NCBI GenBank assembly: GCA_030432015.1
Contig: JAUIHJ010000355.1
Location: forward strand, 1 to 8,408
From: a bacterium
GTDB taxonomy: Bacteria > Planctomycetota > Planctomycetia > Pirellulales > Pirellulaceae
DNA length: 8,408 bases
Direction: 5' to 3'
Below the pieces are notes generated by a model, which saw only the letters and a program-made list of their open reading frames with translations, was not told the DNA's origin and did not search any database. Positions 1 to 6,700 of the stretch are shown piece after piece. A program made the position numbers and the translations under genes. Position 1 is the stretch's first letter. Each line of letters opens with the position of its first letter.

Positions 1-580
1 TTTGCTCTGCCCCTCGGATCCGACGCTTTCGGTGCGCAGCGATCTGGCGCGGTGGTGGGCGTGGCCTGCCGAACCCAGTCCGACTCAGCCGGTCAGCGGA
101 GGAGGGCCCGCTGCGATCACAACCTATATGGGCTATCAGGGCTGGTGGTTTGACGCCGGACACAACTGGAGAACGGGTGCTGGGGAAGGGCCTTACGACG
201 GCGTCTTTGAGCGCAGTCCGCAGCAATCAGTCCGGTTCCGAGATTTCCTGGATGGAACGAGCAACGTGCTTGCTGTGGGTGAGCGATCTCCCACGTGGTC
301 ACCTTGGGCGGCTTGGGCTGCAGGCAACGGCACTTGGATCGTCACCCGTTATCCGATCAACATCGCCAAGAAAACCTATCCGCCAGGGCACCCCAACATG
401 ACGCGCGAGATTGGTGGTATTAAGTACGGCGCGATTAGCCTCCATCCAGGTGGTGTCAACGCCGCGATGGGTGACGGCAGCGTTCACTTTCTTTCTGAAA
501 CGATGGACCACAATACCTATATGGCGTTAGGGGATATGGCCGACAGCGCACCGGCAGGCGGCTTCACAGCACAGCCTTAG
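1..580 (+). CDS. DUF1559 domain-containing protein, C-terminal part (5' end outside window)
   Basis: This is the C-terminal part, about 192 residues, of a planctomycete DUF1559 protein. These are exported, pilin-like proteins with an N-terminal prepilin-type methylation segment, which here lies upstream of the window; their function is unknown. The frame is open to the left edge, so the TTG at position 2 is simply an internal Leu codon. Seen in the sequence: the family's CPSDP segment near the start, a TSNVLAVGER stretch in the middle (the usual 'DGTSNT...GE' region), and HPGGVNAAMGDGSVHFLSE near the end. The last is the H-x9-DG motif, with exactly nine residues between H and DG. It ends with TAG. 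A small lipoprotein gene follows 87 bp downstream on the same strand, the usual arrangement in this phylum, so co-transcription is likely. Family assignment is confident; molecular role is unknown. Confidence 0.93.
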   Translation, partial: LLCPSDPTLSVRSDLARWWAWPAEPSPTQPVSGGGPAAITTYMGYQGWWFDAGHNWRTGAGEGPYDGVFERSPQQSVRFRDFLDGTSNVLAVGERSPTWSPWAAWAAGNGTWIVTRYPINIAKKTYPPGHPNMTREIGGIKYGAISLHPGGVNAAMGDGSVHFLSETMDHNTYMALGDMADSAPAGGFTAQP

Positions 581-652
581 CGGGCTCGCTGGGATGTACT
601 GCCGACGACGACTACGAAGATGCTTACTGATTGGCAATGATGCCGTTGAATT

Positions 653-659
653 GAGAGGA
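653..659 (+). promoter_or_regulatory. Ribosome binding site of the lipoprotein gene
   Basis: GAGAGGA lies 8 nt before the ATG at 668. It is a good Shine-Dalgarno match and supports that start. Confidence 0.6.
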
Positions 660-667
660 CCACGCGT

Positions 668-1102
668 ATGATTTTGCGAATTATGGGGCTGCTAGGGACC
701 CTCTTGTGTATCACCGCTGTCGGGTGCGGTTCTGGTAATCCGGCGACCTTCGAGACCTCCGGAAAAGTCACTTACAACGGCCAACCCGTTGCCAATGGAG
801 TCGTACAACTTCATCCGGAGGGGGGGGGCAACTCGGCGGTGGGCAACTTGGAATCGGATGGAACGTTTACGCTTACCACGTTCAAGAAGGACGATGGCGC
901 CTGTGCCGGTACCTATAAGGTGACGGTGCAGGCATTTCCAGATGCCGATGACGACGCGCCGGCAAGTGGCTTGCCTGGAATGGAATTGACCGGCGAAGGT
1001 AAGCCGCCGGTCCCGCTGAAGTACGAAATCGCCGGCACGACCGATCTGGTGGTAACCATCAATGAAGGCGCGAACGAATTGACGCTCGAACTTAAGGACT
1101 AG
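668..1102 (+). CDS. Small lipoprotein with carboxypeptidase-regulatory / transthyretin-like beta-sandwich fold
   Basis: A 144-residue protein. Residues 1-20 form a lipoprotein signal peptide: a short hydrophobic stretch ending in the lipobox TAVGC, with Cys20 as the predicted lipidated residue. The mature part has the pattern of small planctomycete proteins usually annotated as carboxypeptidase regulatory-like. It has GKVTYNGQPVANGVVQLHPE near residues 32-51, then an SDGTFTL strand, then GTYKVTVQAFP, and it ends in short alternating strands (DLVVTINEGANELTLELKD). Such genes very often follow DUF1559 genes, as here. The start is supported by a GAGAGGA ribosome site. The role is unknown; an outer-surface or periplasmic partner of the DUF1559 protein is inference from recurring co-location. 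The gene ends with TAG. Confidence 0.85.
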   Translation: MILRIMGLLGTLLCITAVGCGSGNPATFETSGKVTYNGQPVANGVVQLHPEGGGNSAVGNLESDGTFTLTTFKKDDGACAGTYKVTVQAFPDADDDAPASGLPGMELTGEGKPPVPLKYEIAGTTDLVVTINEGANELTLELKD

Positions 1103-1366
1103 ACGCGAAATTGTGATGGCCGCCTCGGATCGGGACAACCCGTCGGCGGGAAGTCGTGGAACCGAACGACCGCGGATGAGCTGATACGGCTCGCCTTGCG
1201 CGGACACCGTGTGGTGTGGCGGCTTCGTGTCTAGCGATGATGAACCTCACTTCCGCCTCCCTGGTTGGCGTCGCTGCGGGCCTGTCTCCGCGGTAAGCGC
1301 AAGACAGGCCAACGACGCATGTTGGCCTGTCAGGGGGGGCCGGATCGGACGACATCGGCGACCAGA
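1103..1366. other. Intergenic region between lipoprotein and cytochrome genes
   Basis: Holds no convincing gene. Its right part carries the three-arm inverted repeat at 1279-1331. No clear -35/-10 pair was recognised. A long G run follows the hairpin (around 1332-1338). Confidence 0.5.
1279..1331 (+). promoter_or_regulatory. Competing hairpins (possible attenuator, or terminator of the upstream operon)
   Basis: Three related arms are visible: GGCCTGTCT (1279-1287), AGACAGGCC/GACAGGCCAAC (1302-1310/1303-1313) and GTTGGCCTGTC (1321-1331). Arm 1 pairs perfectly with arm 2 over 9 bp (14-nt loop). Arm 2 pairs perfectly with arm 3 over 11 bp (7-nt loop GACGCAT). The two hairpins share arm 2 and exclude each other. 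No T-tract follows; a G-rich run follows instead. The ATG at 1319 would begin at the end of the second loop, which argues for translation starting at 1367. The function could be terminator, attenuator or mRNA stabiliser; the pairing is seen, the role is inferred. Confidence 0.5.
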
Positions 1367-3442
1367 ATGGGCTTAAACTCAGGCGTCAACGCCAAGCGGC
1401 TTGTTGCGTTGGCCGTTTTGCTGGCGCTTGCTGTTTTTCTCGGCTGGCCGCGGCGCCGATCGCCTAAGAACGTTTCATCCCCGCCTCAGGCCGCACGCCA
1501 AGGGCCCAAGGCCGCTGGCGGCTCGCGAAGCCACAGATCTGCGTCAGAGGTGGACTCCGTTGACCCGCAGGTGTGCGCTGGTTGCCACGCCGATGCCGTC
1601 GCTGACTACCACCGAAACGGCATGTCCCATTCCTGGCAGGCGGTTCGTCTGCCATTGCTGGGCGAATCAACCGGCAACGCGTATGTTCCCGACGCACTGA
1701 CCGGCTATCGCTATCAGGTCGTTGTTGAAGACGACGACGTCTGGCAAGAGGAGACACGCACAGACGATCCGGAACATCGCCTTCGTCGAAAGGCTCACTA
1801 TCTGGTTGGCTCTGGCAATCACGCCCAGGCGATGGTGGCGGCCGACAACGGCTATCTCACGCAGATGCCGGTCGCTTGGTTTCATGACACGCACTCCTGG
1901 CAACTGAATCCTGGATTTGAGTTGCAGAATCATCGCTTTGATCGTCCGATCACGGCCGGGTGCGTCGGCTGTCACGGGACGACTGCGCGTCACGAAGCGC
2001 CGGTCCCCAACCGGTTCTCGTTGCCGATCGAGCGTGGAATCGGCTGTCGCCGTTGCCATGGCAATGCGGCCCGACATGTCGCGTTCCATACCGCCGACGG
2101 AGCGCAGGCCGCGGAAGAGGCCTCGGAAGAGGCCGGGAAGTCGGACCGCGAGCGGAAGTCAGGAGAGGCTGCGGCAGCCGACGCCGTGGCCGCCGACCCG
2201 GCAGGGCTGGTGCATCCCGCTCGCCTGCCACCCGCAGCGGCAAACGACGTCTGCCTGCAATGTCATTTGCAGGGAGACGTGACCGTGTATCGGCAGGGTA
2301 CCGGTCCCTTTGATTTTCAGGCTGGCGACCGACTCCGCGATCATCGCCATGATTTCCTGATCGATTGGGGCAAGCCCGCCAGCTTGGGCGTGGCCAGCCA
2401 CGGTGCCCGCATGCTACAGAGCCGCTGCTACATCGCCAGCGAGGGACGGCTAACTTGCGTGATGTGCCACGACTCGCACAAGCCCAGCCACGACGTTGCG
2501 CCGGGTCACTATGATCGGATGTGTGCAAGCTGCCACACGTCCGAGTCATGTGCGCGAATTCGCCCCAGCGAACCGGCGGGCGACGCCGCGGCCTGCGTAG
2601 AATGTCATATGCCGCAGCGGCCGACGCGGGAGGGGATCCACTTGGTTTTCACCGACCATGCCATCCTCCGAAACCCGTCGCCCGCCGTCTCTGAGGGCGA
2701 TGCCTCAGATGTGCTCCGGCCAAATTCAGACGTCACGCTGGTCAGCCCGTGGCCAGAGTCCGAAGCGAGCGAAGCCTGGCTGGGGGCGGCCTACGTCTTA
2801 CTTCACGAGTCGATGGGACCCCAGCTGCAGGCCGTCGCGCGCGGGCGGCAGATTCTCGAAGAAGTGCTCGAGCGTGCTCCAGGCGACGCGGAGAGCCAGT
2901 TCTGGCTCGCCTCCGCAATGCTCGCGCAGCGCCGCGGCCGCGAGGCGATCCCGCTCCTGTCCGCGTTGGCGAGCCAGCATCCTGACTGGCGCGAAGCGCG
3001 GTTCCGCCTGGCGGTCGCGTACGAGTTGGCGGGGGACCACCGTGCCGCTTCGTCGCATTATCGTAATTTGATCGACGACACACCGCATTGGCTCGCATCA
3101 TACGACCGGCTGTCGCAATTGCTCATGTCACAGCAGCGAGCTGACGCCGCCGCGCAGGTCCTGTCGAAGCGTCTTGAGCTGCGCCGCGATGCGGACGCAT
3201 TATCGCGATTTGCCTTGGCACGACGGCTGAACGGCGCGACCCACGACGCGGCGATGGAGGCGATTGGCGAAGCGATTCGATTGGACCGGCGTCTGCCTGC
3301 GGCCTTCCTGAACCGCGGAATTCTGCATTTGCTCGAGCAACACGACGAACTTGCCAGAAGAGATTTCCAGAAAGTTCTCGAACTCGACCCGGACAACGCA
3401 CATGCGCGCGAGGCGCTGCAGTCGTTGGACGCGGCGAAATGA
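1367..3442 (+). CDS. Membrane-anchored heptaheme cytochrome c with C-terminal TPR repeats
   Basis: Of 691 residues from the preferred ATG. Residues about 9-27 are a hydrophobic segment (VALAVLLALAVFLGW) followed by RRR, without a clear cleavage site: an N-terminal anchor or signal peptide. Seven CxxCH heme motifs begin at residues 70 (CAGCH), 199 (CVGCH), 227 (CRRCH), 296 (CLQCH), 364 (CVMCH), 386 (CASCH) and 410 (CVECH). The layout resembles the cytochrome c554 / doubled-CxxCH group, an electron-transfer class acting outside the cytoplasmic membrane. Hemes 2 and 3 share the pattern CHGxxARH, suggesting local duplication. Between hemes 3 and 4 lies a charged, Ala/Glu-rich low-complexity insert. 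From about residue 465 to the end are several TPR-like helical pairs (for example AAFLNRGILHLLEQHDELAR then FQKVLELDPDNAHAREAL), probably for protein contacts. Two upstream in-frame starts, TTG 1265 and ATG 1319, would add a non-hydrophobic leader lying over the hairpins at 1279-1331, so ATG 1367 is chosen. Electron donor, acceptor and any catalytic role are not evident. Ends with TGA. Confidence 0.88.
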   Translation: MGLNSGVNAKRLVALAVLLALAVFLGWPRRRSPKNVSSPPQAARQGPKAAGGSRSHRSASEVDSVDPQVCAGCHADAVADYHRNGMSHSWQAVRLPLLGESTGNAYVPDALTGYRYQVVVEDDDVWQEETRTDDPEHRLRRKAHYLVGSGNHAQAMVAADNGYLTQMPVAWFHDTHSWQLNPGFELQNHRFDRPITAGCVGCHGTTARHEAPVPNRFSLPIERGIGCRRCHGNAARHVAFHTADGAQAAEEASEEAGKSDRERKSGEAAAADAVAADPAGLVHPARLPPAAANDVCLQCHLQGDVTVYRQGTGPFDFQAGDRLRDHRHDFLIDWGKPASLGVASHGARMLQSRCYIASEGRLTCVMCHDSHKPSHDVAPGHYDRMCASCHTSESCARIRPSEPAGDAAACVECHMPQRPTREGIHLVFTDHAILRNPSPAVSEGDASDVLRPNSDVTLVSPWPESEASEAWLGAAYVLLHESMGPQLQAVARGRQILEEVLERAPGDAESQFWLASAMLAQRRGREAIPLLSALASQHPDWREARFRLAVAYELAGDHRAASSHYRNLIDDTPHWLASYDRLSQLLMSQQRADAAAQVLSKRLELRRDADALSRFALARRLNGATHDAAMEAIGEAIRLDRRLPAAFLNRGILHLLEQHDELARRDFQKVLELDPDNAHAREALQSLDAAK

Positions 3443-3697
3443 ACGTCTGGCAAGGGGGCAGGCGGGTGGCGCGCCAGCGGAGCACGGTTCAGACTCCGTT
3501 CGACGAGCGGGTGAAAGCGGTGGGTGTTGTCATCTTGGCAGACGATCGATAGCCGTCACCGGTCGATTCAACGCGCCGCCGCTCGACAACGGCACGGCCG
3601 TCACGCGTACGGACACTCTTACGGCAATTCGCCCAACCACCTTGCCCCGACTCGCGAACCGAACGACGGGTCCGCGAGCCAGAGCCGTGTGATGGTC
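3443..3697. other. Convergent intergenic region
   Basis: About 255 bp between the 3' ends of the cytochrome (+) and the redoxin (-). No gene-like frame was recognised; the open frames here are extensions of antisense shadows. The only structure noted is the inverted repeat at 3651-3678. Confidence 0.5.
3651..3678 (-). terminator. Possible terminator hairpin after the redoxin gene
   Basis: CTCGCG (3651-3656) and CGCGAG (3673-3678) form a 6-bp GC-rich stem, extended by three more pairs (ACC/GGT) after one mismatch. It lies about 20 nt past the redoxin stop. No U-tract follows on the - strand, so if it acts it is not a classic intrinsic terminator. Confidence 0.3.
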
Positions 3698-4810
3698 TTA
3701 CGTGTCGCTGGTCTTGCCTTCAGCCAGCAACGCGTCAACGGCTTTGTCCATCGCTTCGCCGCGCACATTCTTGTAGCGGATCACGCCTTTCTGGTCGAGC
3801 ACATAGATGGTGGGCCATCCGCGTACATTCCACCGCGAGGCAATGGGCCCAGAAGTGGTGCCGCCGTCCCAGAAGGATCGCCACGTAATGTTGTCGCGTT
3901 TGAGGGCGGCCAGGACATTTTGCTTGGGGTCGCTATTCACACCGATCAGCGCGAATGGTTCGTTGGCGAGCCTCTTCACGAGCGACCGCTCGTGAGGGTA
4001 CATCGCCCGGCACGGGCCTCACCAATCACCCCAGAAGTCGATCACAACCACTTTGCCGCGATAGTCGCTCAGCTTGAATTCAACCCCGTCGATGTCGGCA
4101 CCGACAATCTCCGGTGCCACCTTGCCGATCCGCAGATTTTCGAAGGCGAACAACTCGTTGTCGACGAGGTCGGCGAGCGATCCCCGGTCCGTACCTCCCG
4201 GATAAATCAATCTGACATCACCGTAGTCTTTGGTCAGACGCACCATCAACGGCTTCACCAAATCGACATTCTTTTCGGTAAGCTCACGACCTTTGGCCTT
4301 GGACATCTGGAAGAACAATGCAACGCCTTGAACCTGGCGGCTCTTCGATTCCAGGGCGAACTTCTCCAGCATGTCAGCGTCGCTGCTCCACATGCTGACC
4401 GTCTTGGCAAAGTCATCATCGTTGATGTGATCAGCCAGCAACGTTTGCTTGGCTTGCTCGGCGACCGCCTTGCCATCCGGGGTACGGCCCGCAAGCTGAA
4501 CGACCATCGCGAGCGGTTCGACCGCGGCGGGTGTCTTGGCGTGCTTTTCCGCCAATTTCAGAAACTTGTCGCCGTAGGTTTTCGATAGGGCGGGCAGTCG
4601 GGTGGCGACAATCTCCTGCTTCTTCTTCGCGTCCGTTTCGGCGCGATAGTCCGAGACGACCTGCTGATAGGCTTGGGCGTACTCCTCGCTGAGCGTCTTG
4701 ACCTGTGCAGCGACGTCGTTTTCTACTGCCTGCGGCGGATCTTCCGCCCGTAATGGTGCAACGAGCAGGGTTGCGACCAGGGCGACCGGCATCAATATTC
4801 GTCGGTTCAT
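3698..4810 (-). CDS. Exported TlpA/thioredoxin-like selenoprotein (UGPC redox motif, in-frame TGA)
   Basis: Reads as one 370-residue protein if the TGA at 4021-4019 is decoded. Residues 1-22 form a Sec-type signal peptide (hydrophobic VALVATLLVAPLRA, then EDPP). Residues about 25-225 form an Ala/Lys-rich, mainly helical domain of unknown role. The thioredoxin-like fold starts near LRIGKVAPEIVGADIDG, then FKLSDYRGKVVVIDFWGDW, codon 264 = TGA, then GPCRAMYPHE. Cys267 is the second redox residue and Pro333 in GWPTIYV is the conserved cis-Pro. The frame is identical on both sides of the TGA (321 nt separate the TGA and the final stop). Family members normally have Cys at position 264, so selenocysteine is the simplest reading. 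The expected role is thiol-disulfide exchange or reduction outside the cytoplasmic membrane. The ATG at 4810 is preceded by an ACGAGG ribosome site. The gene converges with the multiheme cytochrome and diverges from glyQS. Alternatives are a nonsense mutation or a base-call error. Confidence 0.82.
3976..3995 (-). promoter_or_regulatory. Candidate bacterial SECIS element (hairpin in coding mRNA)
   Basis: On the - strand, UCACGAGC and GCUCGUGA form a perfect 8-bp stem closing a GGUC loop. The stem starts 23 nt after the UGA and the loop starts after 31 nt. Bacterial SECIS elements lie just 3' of the Sec UGA inside the coding region, with a short apical loop containing GU near its 5' side; the E. 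coli fdhF loop also contains GGUC. The stem, loop and distance are seen; SelB recognition is inference. Confidence 0.65.
4019..4021 (-). other. In-frame UGA codon, probable selenocysteine-264
   Basis: TGA occupies the position of the first cysteine of the thioredoxin CGPC motif, giving W-D/x-W-U-G-P-C. One base change from TGC or TGT would give Cys. TGA is a true stop for the cytochrome gene (3440-3442) and for the gene ending at 7822, so general reassignment is not supported. Confidence 0.8.
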
Positions 4811-5008
4811 GAGGGATACCTCGTTGTTGGGTGAACGTCCCAAGGGACCGCCACGTACATTCTTATCCAGCGCTGTTATACCCGATCCACCAATCAGAAG
4901 CACACAACCTGCCAAGGCCGATTGACTGGCATGGACCGTGTGCACGGTTGCCTTGTAAACTGTGTGGCTTGACCATTGCCCCCGATTTTGTGAAGGAATG
5001 CGACGAAA
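4811..5008. other. Divergent promoter region between redoxin and glyQS
   Basis: 198 bp that must hold the promoters of both divergent genes. TATAAC and GATAAGAAT occur on the - strand about 65-85 nt before the redoxin start, but neither has a well-spaced -35 partner. A TTGACC lies near 4969 on the + strand, also without a clear -10. A small inverted repeat, ACCGTG-TG-CACGGT (4935-4948), could be an operator. Nothing here is strong enough to call a specific promoter. Confidence 0.4.
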
Positions 5009-6700
5009 ATGCAAATGGAAAAACTTGTTTCGCTCTGCAAACGGCGAGGTTTCTTGTTTCAGTCGAGCGAAATCTACGGTGGCCTGCAGGGGTTTTGGGA
5101 CTACGGCCCGTTGGGGGTCGAGCTGAAACGGAACGTCAAGGATGCCTGGTGGCGCGACATGGTCAACGCCCACGACGATTTGACGGCGCCGACAGGTGCG
5201 CCGTCCGCCTACGAAATGACCGGGCTGGATTGCACGATTATTATGCATCCGCAGGTTTGGAAGTGTTCCGGCCATTACGACCTGTTTCACGACCATATGG
5301 TCGATTGTCGTGAATCGAAGAAACGATATCGCCACGACCAGGTCCGCGGACGCTGGGTCGAGGCCAAGGAGCAGCGTGTCTTCGTGACGACCATGGCGGC
5401 CGTGGACGACGAGCAGAGTGCGGTGCAGGCCAAAGCTCTGAAGTTCTTTAATTTGCGAGCCAAGCACGCCGACCAACTGAACTGGGATGGCGACTTCATT
5501 ACCTTGCCGGAAGTTGACGACACGAGCCGGGTGCTGGGACCGGATGCGAAATCGCTCGATACACTCACCGAGCCGCGCGAATTTAACCTGATGTTTAAGA
5601 CCACCATCGGTGCCCTGGGCGGCGAAGACGATATTTCATTCCTCCGCCCCGAAACGGCGCAGGGCATCTTCGTTAATTTCAAGAATGTACTCGACAGCAG
5701 CCGCGTCAAGATCCCCTTCGGCATTGCGCAGGCCGGCAAGAGCTTTCGCAACGAAATCACGCCACGCAACTTTACGTTTCGGTCCCGCGAATTCGAGCAA
5801 ATGGAGATCGAGTTCTTTTGCCATCCGGAGACGTCGCATGAGTGGTACCAGTATTGGCGCGATCGGCGCATGCAGTGGTATACCGACATGGGACTGGCGG
5901 GCGAGCGGTTGCGCTTGCGCGAACACGATCCCGATGAACTTAGCCATTACTCGACCGGCACCGCCGACATCGAATACGCGTTCCCATTTCTTCCGGCTGG
6001 CGAATTCGGCGAATTGGAAGGCATCGCGCACCGGGGCGACTTCGATCTGCGGAGCCACATGGAAGGCAAGTTGGACGAAAAGAGTTCGCCGCTGGAAGTT
6101 CAATTGGGCCCGGACGGAAAACCGAAATGGCGCGGCAGTGGCAAGGATCTTTCGTACTTTGACGACGACGCGTGGGAACGCGACAAAGAGCAACTTGGTC
6201 TGAAATCCTTCAAGGAATACCTCAAGCAGAACAAGGAAGCCGCGCAACCGGGCGCGCCGTATCAATACATTCCGCATGTCATCGAGCCGTCCGCCGGCGC
6301 GGATCGTGCCACTCTGGCGTTTCTCTGCGAATCCTACGACGAAGATCAAGCGCCGGACGAGAATGGCAAGATGCAAACACGCACCGTGATGCGTTTCCAT
6401 CCACGCCTGGCGCCGGTCAAAGCGGCGGTATTCCCCTTGGTCAAGAAGGACGGGATGCCCGAGTTGGCGAAACGCGTGTATCGCGACCTAAAGGCGAACT
6501 TCAATGTGTTCTACGATGAGAAGGGGGCCGTCGGACGCCGCTATCGTCGACAGGATGAAATTGGCACGCCGTTTTGCATCACGGTCGATGGCCAGACGCT
6601 GGAAGACCAGACGGTCACCGTCCGCGACCGTGATTCGCTGGAACAATGGCGGGTCAAGATCGACGACGTCGTGGAAGACCTGCGACCTCGGCTAACGTAA
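5009..6700 (+). CDS. glyQS: Glycine--tRNA ligase (single-chain alpha2 type)
   Basis: Charges tRNA-Gly with glycine using ATP in the cytoplasm; essential for translation. The 563-residue length fits the eukaryote/archaeal-like dimeric class II enzyme, not the bacterial alpha2beta2 form with separate glyQ and glyS genes. The N-terminus has the family signature: LVSLCKRRGFLFQSSEIYGG then GFWDYGPLGVELKRNV. RPETAQGIFVNFKN precedes class II motif 2 at residues 246-270 (FRNEITPR ... REFEQMEIEFF). Motif 3 is HVIEPSAGADR at residues 423-433, with Arg433 as the class II ATP-binding arginine. The C-terminal 100 residues form the anticodon-binding domain (LAPVKAAVFPLVKK ... DEIGTPFCITVDGQTLEDQT). An AAGGA lies 11 nt before the ATG, slightly far; ATG 5015 is a possible alternative start that removes two residues. 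The gene ends with TAA, overlapping the convergent flavoprotein by 9 bp. Confidence 0.97.
   Translation: MQMEKLVSLCKRRGFLFQSSEIYGGLQGFWDYGPLGVELKRNVKDAWWRDMVNAHDDLTAPTGAPSAYEMTGLDCTIIMHPQVWKCSGHYDLFHDHMVDCRESKKRYRHDQVRGRWVEAKEQRVFVTTMAAVDDEQSAVQAKALKFFNLRAKHADQLNWDGDFITLPEVDDTSRVLGPDAKSLDTLTEPREFNLMFKTTIGALGGEDDISFLRPETAQGIFVNFKNVLDSSRVKIPFGIAQAGKSFRNEITPRNFTFRSREFEQMEIEFFCHPETSHEWYQYWRDRRMQWYTDMGLAGERLRLREHDPDELSHYSTGTADIEYAFPFLPAGEFGELEGIAHRGDFDLRSHMEGKLDEKSSPLEVQLGPDGKPKWRGSGKDLSYFDDDAWERDKEQLGLKSFKEYLKQNKEAAQPGAPYQYIPHVIEPSAGADRATLAFLCESYDEDQAPDENGKMQTRTVMRFHPRLAPVKAAVFPLVKKDGMPELAKRVYRDLKANFNVFYDEKGAVGRRYRRQDEIGTPFCITVDGQTLEDQTVTVRDRDSLEQWRVKIDDVVEDLRPRLT

Noticed and set aside
1265..1366. 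Upstream starts TTG 1265 or ATG 1319 for the cytochrome
   Set aside because: They add a basic, non-hydrophobic leader ahead of the membrane segment and overlap the strong hairpins.
3698..4003. A separate 101-residue gene starting at ATG 4003
   Set aside because: It begins in the middle of the thioredoxin fold, right after GPCRA, has no ribosome site of its own that stands out, and is in frame with the upstream part across the TGA.
3440..4021. Genome-wide reassignment of UGA to an amino acid
   Set aside because: TGA ends the cytochrome gene at a natural C-terminus and ends the gene at 7822 in an ATGA overlap, so it works as a stop elsewhere.
3524..4588. 354-residue + strand open frame
   Set aside because: It lies antisense to the redoxin gene and shows no recognisable domain; a GC-rich shadow frame.
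4019..4810. Pseudogene by frameshift
   Set aside because: There is no frameshift: the TGA and the final stop are 321 nt apart, a multiple of three, and coding quality is equal on both sides.
4811..5476. N-terminal extension of the redoxin frame into glyQS
   Set aside because: The signal peptide begins at ATG 4810 with a ribosome site; the upstream open frame is antisense to glyQS and has no family-like sequence.
5636..6400. 254-residue - strand open frame
   Set aside because: Fully antisense to conserved glyQS motifs; a shadow.
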